From Ornithodoros turicata (Eukaryota; Arthropoda; Arachnida; Ixodida; Argasidae): a stretch of 64,000 bases of DNA. Shown piece after piece: positions 37,601-46,616 of the stretch. The translations under genes were made by a program, and so were the position numbers. Every line of letters starts with the position of its first letter. Within the stretch, counting starts at the first letter, position 1. The stretch lies in contig NC_088201.1 in assembly GCF_037126465.1 (NCBI RefSeq), positions 8,561,001-8,625,000 on the forward strand. Reading direction: 5' to 3'. A model generated the notes under the pieces. The model saw only the letters and a program-made list of their open reading frames with translations. It had not been told where the DNA came from and ran no database searches.

Positions 37601-40600
37601 TCTTTCGAATGCATTATGCCTCCCCTTTAGGGGGAGAAAAATGCAGTAACTGCATGTAGAAAATTGTCTTGTAAGGATGACATGAAACACACCGGGAATA
37701 AATCTTGCTTTACAGCCCTCCTGATAAGGACCCTCAAACTGTAGGACCAACTAACTGAACAAACGTTAAGTATGTATGTATGTATGTATGTATGTATGTA
37801 TGTATGTAGTTAGAGGTTTTCTGGCGCAAGGGCTACTTGGGCCAAAAAAGTGATCACTTTCTTAATGCGATGGCCTGCCTGGACCAAAACTCTTGTTTGG
37901 TCCGCTTCGCAATAATAATTTATCTGCATGACGTCATCCTTACTTCGCTCTTTCTTCTGAGATAGCACAAGACCGTCAATCCAGATGACATTTAGTGAGA
38001 AGCTTGCATTTTAACGTCATGTTTCCCACTAGCTGACAAGCTGACACGTTAAAATTACAGAGCTCATAACCCCCAGTTGGTGGTGATAACCACAGGCGGT
38101 GTGGTAATTCACGTTCAGCTCTGTTCTTTGTAGGGGTCTGTGTGTCTTCCTTACGTGTTCGTCCGTGTTGTATGCTCCGGAATCGCCCGTCGTGTATACC
38201 AACTATAGAGTCTATCGCCATACCCGTTGCTAACGCAGTGCAAAAATAATCACGAAAAGTAACCCCGAGACAGATGAACGTACAGGTAACCACCGAGAAT
38301 TTGTTGCGGTTGTCTGTGTGTTCCTCTGTCCCGGGGTTACTTTGCGTCATGTTGCACCATCCACAAGTCTTATCCACGTGCAAAACTAATGTTTCAAGTT
38401 AAAAGGTTAACAGATACTCTAGTCACATAATTAACATACGACAGATACGGCACTATTAATATGCTCTGCTCACCAGCTATGGTCAGGACGTAGGTATCCC
38501 GCAGCAAGGTGATGACTGAAACTGCACCAGGGCAACTCTGCAAGAGAAGAAGAAAACAGCGGTGGCCATGCTCCAGAATGCGTTATCCACGGGGAACACT
38601 GTACATTCCAACATACAACATATATATGTTGTTGTTGTACATTCCGACCGTTTTTTGAATGTTGTGAATGCAGAACTCAATATGCAAGTGTAAGCCAAGT
38701 GTAAGTGTAAGTGTAAGTGTGTTCCTTTCCTTAGGTGATCTGGGGTAGCCGGCCCTCGTGATGAGGGCTACAATCCCCATTTTTTTCTTTCAATCATCAT
38801 CATCATCATCAAGTGTAAGCCTACCCAATATGGTACAAAAAACGCCGCCTAAATTTCGCATCGTGCAGCATGTTCTATATTGATAACATAGTAATGTGCC
38901 TATGTTCAGTTCAAATAAAGCCTTCACAGTTGTCTCGTGACGTAAAGCCACGAGTTATTATTATTATTATTAAATAAAGCCTTCAGAGAGTTGAGTTGAG
39001 TTGATAAGAAACGAAAAAAATGGAGAAATAGGCACTCATTACGAGAGCCGGCTACTCCAGATCCGGCTCCCTTCAGAGAGTTCAGATTCAAAAGATATCT
39101 TTCTTCACATATGTATGGATACCCTCGCACTGGGAGGCACCAACTAAAATGCACCAACACGTGCATATTACAAACGACATTTCTTTAACCAGCGAAAATA
39201 CGCATAGACTCGAGTCCTGAAGAAAAATGATTCAACAGTTATCAGCTCAGTGGGCAAGTTAATCGCACACGCTTAAGATGGCAAGAAACTGGCAGTTGAT
39301 GTGGCTGCACTCAATGCAGCAATAGTCTGAATGAAAGTTTAATTTGATTGATTTGATTGTAAGTTGAATGGCGCAGCGACAACTGCTGAATGAAGGTGAC
39401 ATAGCGTCAACTACGTGTGTATTGTGTTAGTTACAAGCAAAGTGTAACCTGACTTGTGTACTTAGATAATTATGTTAAATAAAACAGAAGGTCACGTTCG
39501 ATCACACTCACCATCTCCTCATCTCTCGGCCACGCTATAATTCCAGACAATACTGCAAAAAAACCAGTGCACTTTTTGTACTATAGAGGATTCATGCACA
39601 GGTGCTAATGCGCAACGGATTAATTACAAAGGTAATGCGACCTGATACCTACTACACAGAAGAAATGTAACGATTGTCAAAATCGTGAACGGAGTTGCTT
39701 TGCCCATGAAATCGTAGAGTATTCCACCGAAGGGATACCCCGCTGTAATAGGAAGTTTGTAACGCGGTAAGCTGCAGAACGACAACCGTCAAGTCCATCT
39801 CACCCAGTACACCAACTGCCGCGCCACCTAGGGTGAACCCGATAACCTTGCTCCGCTTCGCGTCATCGGGATAACGACTGGCTACAGCTCCTAAGCCTGC
39901 GCTTGGAACACACGTGCATGGTAACTCATAGAAAATCTGTTGTTTTAAACATCGTAAAATGTTCGAGAAAAACATGTTCCAGGAACACGCGCGTTCACCA
40001 ATATTTCGTTACGCAAACGTTACGCAATCGTTACGCAATCGTAACGTTACGTTCGTCCCACTCCTGGAGAACGTCAAATGCACGCCTACAAAAACACAAT
40101 GAGTGGGCGAAACGTTAAGGAAGATGAGCGCACCTTTTGGTGAACCGTTTAATAAGTCAACAATGCAAAGACGCAGCGTGCAGAAGTTGATTATGCAATA
40201 GAAGCCTCGTGTAACTATGAGGCCGTTGTTCAGCTGTGATAACAATCTGACAATGTCAATAAAACTTTTCTGAATAATATTATATATACATGAAATTATT
40301 AGAGCTGTTCATTGGATATGTATTTACGCGCTACATAGAAGTATAGGACACAGAGAGGGACAATAATATGCATATGAGAGTGAAAGAACGTACGTTAAAC
40401 AAAACAAGGATACTGAGGACATAGGCTGTACACCAAAAAGATCGCATCTGTTATACACTGATGAAATCTATGCACGTTGCATCACACTTTAGCAGCTGTA
40501 TAGCCCAGTTTTGCTCAACCTGAATTAACCTGAGGCGACTATAACTTTAAAAGATGTATCTACGTGCATCGAGTTTTTCTAATGATACACAGGGCACGTG

Positions 40601-43600
40601 CTGGGCCCACTTTTCACAGTGTAGGCGGCACGTTAACATAAAGCACACAAAAACACACACACACGAGATCAACTGGGCACTGAACCATGCAGATTGAGCA
40701 CAGTGCAAATGGCGCCAAGCACTTACCAGCAATGGTAACACACGAGGAACCTACTCCTTGAATAGCCCTCGCAGCGAACAACAGAACAAACGTCTCTCCC
40801 GTCGCAAAAACTAGACGAGAAAAGAGATAAACAAACAAACAACTTGCCCTTGCCATGGCCTTAGCCATCAACTCGAAAGAGGTTCACTACTCGAGCGACT
40901 TACGGAATGATGAGGCTAGTATCACGATGTTTCCCACGAGAAGCAGGCTTTTATAACCGACCCTAGACGAAAGACAAGCAAGCGTTACGACCACACAGGC
41001 TTTCCCTTCCGTGGAAGAGGTTCGACATCAAGTTCGTAAAAGTTAGAGCACGGAATGGCACGATGCGCTAGTAAAATACGGCGCAGGTATCAGCTTTATT
41101 CACCTGTTTGTGCAACTACCAACCAATGAATTAGAGAGGAGCTGCACGAAAGCCTTGGAGGCGAGCATGATGCCCACTTTGCCGTTTTCGTTCGTCACGG
41201 GTGATGGAAAGTTGTACGTGGAATTAGAACGTAAGAAAGTACCGTCCGTGGACGTAGGGTCATCGTGATGCTCCAGACGGTACAAATAGTCGGGGATGAT
41301 GGGAACTGTCGTAGGGGAAGAGAAAATTCGGATTATTATTGATCTATGTTTTATCCGAAACAATACGAGCGTCAAGCTTCTCAAAACATTTCAGACATTA
41401 AAACATTTTCATTCGAGATTTTACGTGGCGTCACTGTTGCATGTATACTTGGGATTGACCCGAGAGCATGTTTGTCTGGCTTTTGGAAAGTGGATTTGTT
41501 TCATTTGTAAACATTTTGACTTAATTAATTAATTAATTAAATAGTGAAGTTTAACTGTCGTAGGTAATTTACGTTCACACATGAGTGGAATGACGTCTTG
41601 CAGTGTTTTTTTTTTTTTTCATAACCAGCGCTGCAAAACGAACTCCTGAATATTGTTGTAATAGGAAAATTTATTAACGGTAACAACAACACACACAGCC
41701 GAACACCCGAAGCACAACATACAACAAACAGTTACAAGTATAGAGACAATATTATGCACATTCGCTTCACAAAAAATTTACACACAACAACTTTAGTCAA
41801 CTTCCCGTGAGGCAGTGACAATAATTACAATATGTACAAGTTATATCTACAGTCTATGTACACTCATTCCGGTGAGTATTTACATACGAAAGAAAGATGA
41901 AGAAACATGACAATGGTGGCAGTGCGACAAATGAAATTCATGGAGGGAAGCCAATGATGCCTGAATATTTGCAACAATCGTGTGTACACGTGAGCTTGTA
42001 GCTGTTGTATATGTTTAGCACCTGTCCGAAGCCTAACAAATTCCGCACTATTTACGTAATTTCGAAGTGTATCATGTGTCGTGATATTCGATTACTATAC
42101 TAATGATGATGATGATTGGGGGTTTAATGGCGCATTGACAACAACGATTACTATACTAGTTAACGATAAAAAGGATAGAAAGCAAGCGAGCTGGTGCCAT
42201 AACGAAAACCCGAGGCAAGGCGAAAAAAAAAAGGGGGGGGATATATTTATTAGACGAAAGGGAAAAAAACGGGGGAAAGGTAATAAAAAAGGGTTGTGCA
42301 TTAAAACCTCAGCTGTGTTTGAGTCTTTCCTCCTTTTCCTCTAGTCACGGGTTTTTTGTTATGGATACTAGTTAATCTGCCTTATCGCAGGCGATGCGAT
42401 ACTTTGCGTGTAAAGTCATTGTGACACGAAAGTCAGTTAACTGCATTAAAGAAAGACGACTCTTCAGAAGACAACTCTACACTGAGTATCAGAAAAGGAA
42501 AGAAAAGCGACGTACTAACCAACAGCCGTGAGTAAAACGTTGTCGAGCAAGAGAGACAAGTACACAGAAGCTACCAGCCATCCTGAGCAGTGCTGAATCG
42601 TGGAAATCAGTTCTCGAATTCGCTCCGTCACCCAAACTACAAGAGAAGCAAGAAGTGTGCGCTCTCGTTAAGTGAAGGCAACTTCAAAATTTATAATCAT
42701 CGTTAAATTTAAATGCAAAATGCATCGCAGACCTTGGGAGCAGAAACCTCTGACGAACAGCAAAGTTCAGTTTCTCGTCGCCTGGTTTCGTTTCGTTTCA
42801 TTATGACTGACGCGGTACCAGAGGTGTTGAGTAATGCATTACTTTGTAATGCATTACCGGTAATGCATTACTTTTGAGTAATGAGTAATGGTAATGAACT
42901 ACATTTTGCCAGCAAGTAATGAGTAATGGTAATGCATTACATTTCGACTGAGTAATGCAGGGTGGCATTACTCATTACTCTTGTCGAATGTTCATTGCGC
43001 CACGTGAAGATTGGAACCCACCCAGGTTTTCTTCAATCCGCCTTTAACAATGAGCACAGGGCAACAAGGAAAGAGAAAGGCGCAGCCTGGGGAATTCTGC
43101 AAGGGTTCAACAGTCGGCGTGTGTGTCGCAAGTGTCTACATGATGATATCACCGATTTTCTCCTGTGTGCATTTGGAGTAAAGGATAACCAGTGAAATAG
43201 AAACATAGCCTCTATGAAGGTAACACGTAACAATTGCTCTAGTGATTCACTGTTTTGGTATGGTACCGTGTTAGTTTCTCTTGTGCTGTCAGAGGTAGTT
43301 TTTCTGCCAGGACAGAACTGTAGGCTGGGCTTCATCCGCCGGCTCCATAATGCTAGAAAAGGCGCAATAAATCTTATCTATAGTTTTTGTCTATCAGACT
43401 CGCTTCTGCGGGGACTTAGTGGCACCAATTTGGGGATACTCAGGTGGCTATTGCATATGACAAAAAAAGCAAGGAAAAAACTTATGCATAGCATCTTTGA
43501 GGCTTATGTCCTAAGACGTAAATGTAATGCCAGAGTAATGCCATTACTTCGTTAAAGTAATGACATTACTAATGCATTACTAATATCCAAAAAGTAATGA

Positions 43601-45293
43601 GTAATGTAATGCATTAGTTTTTTATGCAAGTAATGAGTAATGGTAATGCATTACAAAATAAAAGTAATTTCCCCACCTCTGCGCGGTACACAGCAACCAT
43701 GCACATCTGTGCGTTGTGCGGGAGCGCCATCTAGCATAATACGGTAATGAGCTCTACTTCGATTCACGCTAGCGGGCTCTGCTTTTCCAAAGACTAAAAA
43801 TGCTTTTACCTGTGCCTTTAATCTACGGCGGTTACAAGTTTTCAAACTTTTGAAGCATGTACGTGCATTAAAGAGTGGGATTGAGGCGAAGTAAATAGCA
43901 GGCGGTACTCGAAACTCAATCGACATGTCAGAGATCTCAAAGCACTTCAACGTATGCAGTCTTGATCTCGACAGAATGCGACCTTTCACGCACGACTGCG
44001 TGGGTTCGCAAAGAAACGAAAACGGACAGGCTGTATCATCACATAAAAGCGTCCCAGAGGGACGATGTCCTGTTACGGGGAAATTTATTAAACATCGCGA
44101 GCACACATTGTACGACACTGTTTACACTATTTAAAATGTCCTTGAAGCAATGTCCTCTTCTTTTATACCCACCTCACGACATGATATCGCAAGAAAATAG
44201 AGCTTAGATCATTTGTTTATCATGCACTGCCGGGCACACTATAAGTACGAGTAAGGAAAGAGCGGAAGTTGAAGCGGTGAATTCCCCAGGGTGAAACCAA
44301 GGGATGATCGCAACAACATCGAGTGGAATGGAGATGAAAAACATGTACATTAGAGCTTGGCAGAGCTTGGCAGAGCATGTCTGTAGTGTATAAAAATGAT
44401 ACATGCATACTAAGTCTGTCTCGATGCGTTCGCATTGCTGGCATTAATGAGCATTAGTATCATTCCAGTTCAGCCGCGCCTGCTCTACGAATATGCGTGT
44501 CGATACACAGTATGTGAGCATGGAAGAACGGGAAAACATCTCGTTCTAGAATCGCTAGAAGAAGAAGAAGCAAAAGAGTAATTCTGAACCATAGCGGAAA
44601 CACATGAGCATTGAAGTGCCAATCACTTTTTCTTTTCCTTTCTTACAATGTGAATGAGAGTGAATGTGAATGAAATCCATCGTGCAGATGACGGTCAAGG
44701 CGTTGCTGATACCGCTCTACAAGGTACGCGAATTCGCAAAGAAGCGTGACGTGGATCGGATGTCTTCCCTCGATGCTTTTTAATCGACTTTCTTATCTCA
44801 CACTGAACTCCGATGTGCACGAACGCGCATTATGTTTAGCTTAGGGCGAAACGTACGGCACAAATCGCAAACTTTCTAGTAACAACGAGGCCTTGAGATA
44901 ACTACGATCATGAGCTACGCCACAGTCATCGGTCCCTGGATCAGTTTTGCGCATATGAAGGTTCTTTAATGTTAAAAGCGTGCGCCATAAAAAATCAGCG
45001 CACGGAACACCAACTTTAATGTCCTTCCCGTTGAACGGCGTGGCTAAGTAACCTGTACCAAGTCTCTGCTGGCATCTCCGGTCGTTTTCTAATACGCGAT
45101 CGTGGGATCAGCAAGCGGGTACGGCCCCAATAATGGCTAGCTTTGCAGAATTAGCACGAACCCACGACCACGTATTGACGAAGCACCTCGTTTTGTTAAG
45201 AAATAGATAGCATTCATCATTACCAAGTCAAAATCTCGGTAGCAACCAGTTGTAGTGGAGTTAGGATAAGCAGTTGTACTCACCGCGCATCAT
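25253..45293 (-). CDS. SLC18-type vesicular amine transporter (VMAT/VAChT/portabella-like), 15 exons
   Basis: Proton-coupled antiporter that would load amine transmitters into synaptic or secretory vesicles (major facilitator fold). Coding exons on the minus strand: 45293-45284 (start uncertain), 42636-42520, 41305-41104, 40962-40904, 40810-40727, 39896-39804, 39742-39653, 39552-39512, 38537-38474, 37357-37262, 33289-33211, 32894-32843, 32768-32705, 26235-26116, 25695-25253. Introns follow GT-AG, all phases are compatible, and the total is 1614 bp (537 codons plus stop), close to the ~510-530 residues usual for VMATs. Family landmarks in order: TM1 LLLDNVLLTAVVPIIPDYL, SNSLVGSCTNRVGY, ARAIQGVGSSC, ASRYPDDAKRSKV, PFGGILYDFMGKATPF, AILEPCLPIWLM, GYLIGTSFFGK, VDSRHSTSYGTVFAIAE, GFPWVMRTVGI. 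The TM1 and TM10 Asp are kept; the TM11 Asp is Glu. The C-terminal tail is unusually long. Which SLC18 subtype it is cannot be settled here. Confidence 0.93.
26116..26235 (-). CDS. transporter exon 14 (TM10-TM11)
   Basis: 120 bp, acceptor TGGCTCTTAG, donor GTAAGT, after a 6.5-kb intron. Encodes IVDAALMPLLALLVDSRHST then SYGTVFAIAETAVSLAYCL. The TM10 Asp (IVD) is present. The TM11 Asp of the usual YAIAD is replaced by Glu (FAIAE), a conservative change at a position essential in mammalian VMAT2. Confidence 0.95.
27350..27587 (-). mobile_element. LINE-B 3' fragment
   Basis: The minus strand encodes a decayed C-terminal Cys/His segment (LGKVSSPNYRTC...RLDHRPFYL) closely resembling 62709-63173. 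It shares the 3' edge CGCAATGTCCAT(A/G)AG. The hAT-like element at 27596 cuts it. Confidence 0.7.
27588..27595. repeat. 8-bp target duplication (5') of hAT-like element
   Basis: TTCTAGAG. The 3' partner TGCTAGAG is split into TGCTA (28459-28463) and GAG (28808-28810) by the MITE at 28464-28805; 7 of 8 bases match. Confidence 0.8.
27596..28458. mobile_element. non-autonomous hAT-like element, 863 bp
   Basis: Left end CAGGGGCCTCAAACTC with GCGGGCCGCATTGACC nearby. The right end is the inverse: CCGCGGGCCACGTGCGGCC to TGTGCCCCTG. CAGGGG termini and CCGCGGGCC subterminal words are typical of hAT elements. No transposase remains. Located in transporter intron 13. Confidence 0.82.
28464..28805. mobile_element. 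foldback TA-target MITE (EnSpm/CACTA-like), 342 bp
   Basis: Ends CACCCTTAAAATAAGGGTGT and an imperfect inverse (...ACACCTTTTTTTAAGAGCA), then long inverted arms through CCTTGCCACATATATCACT. TA flanks both sides. Inner repeats of ACTCCCTT-type words form further hairpins. Ends and TA flank resemble the 12459-13882 element. It lies in the 3' target duplication of the hAT-like element. Confidence 0.8.
29880..30030 (+). pseudogene. Harbinger transposase N-terminal fragment 1
   Basis: Encodes YVDVDNSDDEVERRRIWSRS then WLLRGKRVGCY. This resembles the R-x-W-x-R-x-W-L-x-x-R start of PIF/Harbinger nuclease proteins. The frame is lost after about 35 codons. Confidence 0.6.
30630..30800. repeat. ATCGATATC subterminal-type array
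   Basis: About a dozen TATCGATA/ATCGATATC words within 170 bp, ending at CGTTCCATCCCTACAG. It looks like one end of a hAT-like element with subterminal repeats and truncates Harbinger fragment 2 on its left. No opposite end was found. Confidence 0.5.
30800..31008 (+). pseudogene. Harbinger transposase N-terminal fragment 2
   Basis: Encodes SDDESEGKQMWSRPRLVYRK then RLSCYQNLMRELALEDRNGY and RR, the same region as fragment 1 but longer. It fits the LLxELxLEDxxGYxRYLRM pattern of Harbinger nucleases. No catalytic residues are retained. Confidence 0.65.
31391..32704. other. intron 13 DNA, no other feature supported
   Basis: Short TC/GC-rich run near 31568-31590. Short ORFs lack motifs. It lies in the large transporter intron. 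Confidence 0.45.
32705..32768 (-). CDS. transporter exon 13
   Basis: 64 bp, acceptor TGTTCATCAG, donor GTGAGT. Encodes IPVATSVLHLVGPHFGLGLG, aligned to the family pattern PxAxxxxxLxxPxFGxGxxIG before TM10. Confidence 0.92.
32843..32894 (-). CDS. transporter exon 12 (TM9)
   Basis: 52 bp, acceptor TTATTGACAG, donor GTGCGT. Encodes WGTAMSSMLLVGASAIL after completing the Arg codon of GR-W. Confidence 0.9.
33211..33289 (-). CDS. transporter exon 11 (TM8)
   Basis: 79 bp, acceptor TTATCGCAG, donor GTGCGT. Encodes TVFIPDSLGYLIGTSFFGKV then AVRNG, matching the family pattern FLPxSxxYLIGTxxFG. Confidence 0.93.
33895..34026 (+). mobile_element. LINE-A 3' tail, plus orientation
   Basis: Reads GAATAGCAAGCCGATCTCGG, then CTGACCTTTCC and TTAATAAACATATGATG, the plus-strand version of the LINE-A 3' end. 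Here it ends in GATGTTGATG rather than a C run. Confidence 0.7.
34091..34332. mobile_element. foldback MITE, 242 bp
   Basis: Arms of about 90 bp begin AAGCAGGAAAAATCAG and end CTGATTTTTCCTGCTT. They include TATTAACACATATAGGGATA and its inverse. The loop carries TCGACGTTTCGGCAGTCAGC. In transporter intron 10. Confidence 0.85.
35432..35497. repeat. tandem TTCTTTGAACAC repeat
   Basis: Six to seven copies of an 11-12-bp unit (TTCTTGAACAC / TTCTTTGAACAC). Confidence 0.9.
35502..35741. mobile_element. foldback MITE, 240 bp
   Basis: Inverted arms of about 80-90 bp: GTACAGTCCTGTCAACCTTA ... GGTCTCGTTCCCGAGCGCGA on the left and the inverse on the right, ending GGTTGACGGGAGCTGTAC. The AT-rich loop is about 60 bp. 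It abuts the tandem repeat. Confidence 0.85.
36166..36575. mobile_element. P-element-like MITE: perfect 31-bp TIRs, 8-bp duplication, 410 bp
   Basis: The first 31 bases (from CACGACCTACTAG) and last 31 bases are exact inverse complements. GGCGTGCG flanks both sides (36158-36165 and 36576-36583) as a perfect 8-bp target duplication. No ORF with a transposase motif lies inside. A 31-bp TIR starting CA with a GC-rich 8-bp duplication matches the architecture of P elements; hAT, Zisupton or Mutator-like are alternatives. It lies in transporter intron 10. Confidence 0.85.
37262..37357 (-). CDS. transporter exon 10 (TM7)
   Basis: 96 bp, acceptor TTTTTCGGAAG, donor GTGAGT. Encodes AICLTTSAMAILEPCLPIWL then MDAISPSRWEL. 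The LEPxLPxWM motif with its Glu is diagnostic of SLC18 proteins. Confidence 0.95.
37770..37808. repeat. (GTAT)n microsatellite
   Basis: About nine to ten tandem GTAT units, in transporter intron 9. Confidence 0.95.
37812..38400. other. unassigned intronic repeat-like DNA
   Basis: Includes the block GAATCGCCCGTCGTGTATACC near 38172-38200 and a short imperfect inverted pair around CGGGGTTACTTT (38333) and AAAGTAACCCCGA (38257). The 135-codon minus ORF 37976-38383 has no domain. Confidence 0.4.
38474..38537 (-). CDS. transporter exon 9
   Basis: 64 bp, acceptor CTCTTGCAG, donor GTGAGC. Encodes SCPGAVSVITLLRDTYVLTI, matching the family stretch TxLLKDPYIL at the entry to TM7. Confidence 0.92.
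38695..38722. repeat. (AAGTGT)n microsatellite
   Basis: Four tandem GTGTAA units. Confidence 0.9.
38920..38972. mobile_element. LINE/SINE 3' tail with (ATT)n
   Basis: AGTTGTCTCGTGACGTAAAG followed by ATTATTATTATTATT. A near copy of the tail, AGTTGTCTCGCGACGTAAAC, is at 58350. The parent family is not identified. Confidence 0.55.
39512..39552 (-). CDS. transporter exon 8 (41-bp microexon)
   Basis: Acceptor TTTTTTTGCAG, donor GTGAGTG. Open in only one phase, the one required by exons 7 and 9, giving LSGIIAWPRDEEM, which would finish TM6 and enter the central loop. Sequence conservation is weak here, so the call rests on splice signals and phase. Confidence 0.8.
39653..39742 (-). CDS. transporter exon 7 (TM6 start)
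   Basis: Acceptor CCTATTACAG. Encodes GYPFGGILYDFMGKATPFTI. The family motif is usually G-P-P-F-G; here the first Pro is Tyr. Two donors (GTAGGT after 39653 or GTAGTA after 39656) both leave one base, so the 3' edge may shift by one codon. Confidence 0.88.
39804..39896 (-). CDS. transporter exon 6 (TM5)
   Basis: 93 bp, acceptor CAAGCGCAG, donor GTGAGA. Encodes GLGAVASRYPDDAKRSKVIG and FTLGGAAVGVL, matching the family pattern YxDDxxRxxxxGxxLGGxAxGVL. Confidence 0.93.
40727..40810 (-). CDS. transporter exon 5 (TM4 region)
   Basis: 84 bp, acceptor TCTCGTCTAG, donor GTAAGTG. Encodes FATGETFVLLFAARAIQGVG and SSCVTIA. The ARxxQGxGSSC motif with its Arg is a hallmark of the VMAT/VAChT family. Confidence 0.93.
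40904..40962 (-). CDS. transporter exon 4
   Basis: 59 bp, acceptor CTTTCGTCTAG, donor GTAAGT. With the preceding AG it completes TNRVGY, the conserved cytoplasmic turn before TM3, then KSLLLVGNIVILASSF. Confidence 0.9.
41104..41305 (-). CDS. transporter exon 3 (lumenal loop, TM2)
   Basis: Acceptor TTCCCCTACGACAG, donor AACAG|GTGAAT. Encodes VPIIPDYLYRLEHHDD, a short lumenal loop with an N-glycosylation sequon (NST), then KVGIMLASKAFVQLLSNSLV. The loop is shorter than the ~90 residues usual in vertebrate VMATs. Confidence 0.93.
41519..41542. repeat. (TTAA)n microsatellite
   Basis: Tandem TTAA units upstream of transporter exon 3, in intron 2. Confidence 0.9.
42096..42160 (-). mobile_element. 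LINE-C 3' tail
   Basis: TGATGATGATGATTGGGGGT then TTAATGGCGCATTGACAACA, matching the 3' edge at 57480-57540. Confidence 0.7.
42231..42310 (-). mobile_element. LINE-A 3' tail
   Basis: GGGGGGGATATATTTATTAG, then ACGAAAGGG and GGGGGAAAGGT, as at 9.7 and 10.9 kb, bordered by a G run. Confidence 0.75.
42520..42636 (-). CDS. transporter exon 2 (TM1)
   Basis: Acceptor CTTCTCTTGTAG, donor GTTAGT. Encodes WVTERIRELIS and TM1 ending in LLLDNVLLTAV. The Asp of LLLDN matches the TM1 Asp needed for amine recognition in VMATs. Starts with two bases of a split codon and leaves one. Confidence 0.92.
42819..43681. mobile_element. hAT-like non-autonomous element with GTAATGCATTAC array, 863 bp
   Basis: Ends CAGAGGTG and CACCTCTG, flanked by a perfect 8-bp duplication CGCGGTAC (42811-42818 and 43682-43689). 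Both subterminal zones (about 42828-42970 and 43520-43665) are packed with GAGTAATG / GTAATGCATTAC words. CAGAG ends with 8-bp duplication indicate hAT. The interior ORFs have no transposase motif. It is in transporter intron 1. Confidence 0.93.
43690..45283. other. transporter intron 1, little else
   Basis: A GGTTCTTTAACGTGCGCC-like repeat relic (GTTCTTTAATGTTAAAAGCG) lies at about 44955-45060. A tandem CAGAGCTTGG pair lies near 44352. No gene is supported. Confidence 0.4.
45284..45293 (-). CDS. transporter exon 1 (putative start)
   Basis: ATGATGCGCG followed by the donor GTGAGT leaves one base, which matches the phase of exon 2. The reading frame stays open upstream to a TAA near 45368 and encodes a coding-like stretch (GSYIHPKDWAEHYDYMM), with a possible acceptor (GGAAG|CTAC) at 45334. 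The exon may therefore be longer, with the true start in an unseen upstream exon. The first ATG is chosen as the most conservative start. Confidence 0.55.
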
Positions 45294-45837
45294 GTAGTCG
45301 TAATGCTCAGCCCAATCCTTGGGGTGAATGTAGCTTCCAGCGTTGGGAGAAATGCAAGGAGCATAGCGTTACATAAAGTCTCAGAGACGGGATTACGCTT
45401 CCACTAATCTGGGACTGTCGCTTTCGCGCCGGCAGCACAATCTGCTTTTGCCGTGGATTTTCTCTTGGCTTACGGAGTGCGGTCGTGTAGGCGGAGCTTA
45501 CGCTAGTGTAAACAGTTTATCAATAAATATGATTGGTCAAGCGCTCGGAGAGGGGCAAAATAGGGAACGGGGCGTTGACACGGTTCTTAGGGTATTCGGC
45601 TGAAGGAAAACTAAGCGTGTGAACCCTTCCATTAGGAAGCCGAAAATAAGGGAAAACGAAACCGTTAACCACATATTCTGAAGCCTGTCAGAATCATGGC
45701 GGCTCATGATTCATAAGCGAATCTTGGGGAAATGACCTCACTTTGAACGTATGAGGGTGAAATGCCTTAGCGACACTTTGACTTTCCCCACCCTCGCTGC
45801 CTCGCATAATAAAATCCGGCTTTAGCCTATAATGATA

Positions 45838-45957
45838 GCAAGATGATAGTTTTTTTTTTTTGGGGGGGGGGGGATAGCAAGCCGACACCCTGTCTTGCTG
45901 ACCTTTCCCTCGTTCCTCTTCTTTGTTATCATTAAACATATCCCCCCCCCCTCAGCA
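45838..45957 (+). mobile_element. LINE-A 3' tail ending in a C run
   Basis: GGATAGCAAGCCGACACCCT, then GCTGACCTTTCCC and CATTAAACATATCCCCCCCC. Plus-strand, 5'-truncated copy; another G run sits at its 5' edge (45861-45872). Confidence 0.8.
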
Positions 45958-45989
45958 CCACCACCACTACCAGGCCACGAGGTACCAAC

Positions 45990-46616
45990 AGGGGGGTAAC
46001 ACACGAAGGCAGTGTTTTTTTTGTTTTTTTTTGTCTGGATAATTTAGTACACTTACTAACACGTACCGAACGCAACTAACCGAGACTAAGAGACGAAACC
46101 GTCATGTTCCCTGAATACATGCACCAGTGGATAGTTAGTATCCGGTAACAGTATATATAATAAGTTGAAGTTGCAGAGAGCAGGGCTCCACTCTAACGGT
46201 GAGGAACTCGCCGCATCGTAGTGTTGAACAAACTCGTGAGATGGCGAGGGAAGATGCCATCATCATCATCATCATCTTCGTGCAATCACACGAGAACGAG
46301 AACTGAAAATACGGTTGACAGTTTGCAATGACGTATTCAAGAACACATTCTCGTGAAGTATTTTGCATGTTCCACCGGGAGGAGCTTCCATGCTGCTACT
46401 TGTCTTCTTCGTAACCCACGTCGGCTGGGATGCGGAAGATACGTCCCCGGATGTGACTCGACGGCAACCAGTCATTGCGATTGGATGCCTTCGAAGGAGG
46501 AGCCAAGTGGTGAACAGGTTGCACCTGAAGGTTTTCGAGAAGAATAGGTCGTGGGGGCGATCCTTCCCGCTATTCTTGCATCCGGGTTGTGCAATCCGTT
46601 CACACGGCGCAACGTA
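45990..46616. other. no gene; (CAT)n near 46257-46276
   Basis: A short CAT microsatellite and T runs near 46015. The 134-codon minus ORF lacks any motif. Confidence 0.4.

Noticed and set aside
37976..38383. 135-codon minus ORF in transporter intron 9
   Set aside because: Looks like repeat DNA with no domain; not part of the transporter frame.
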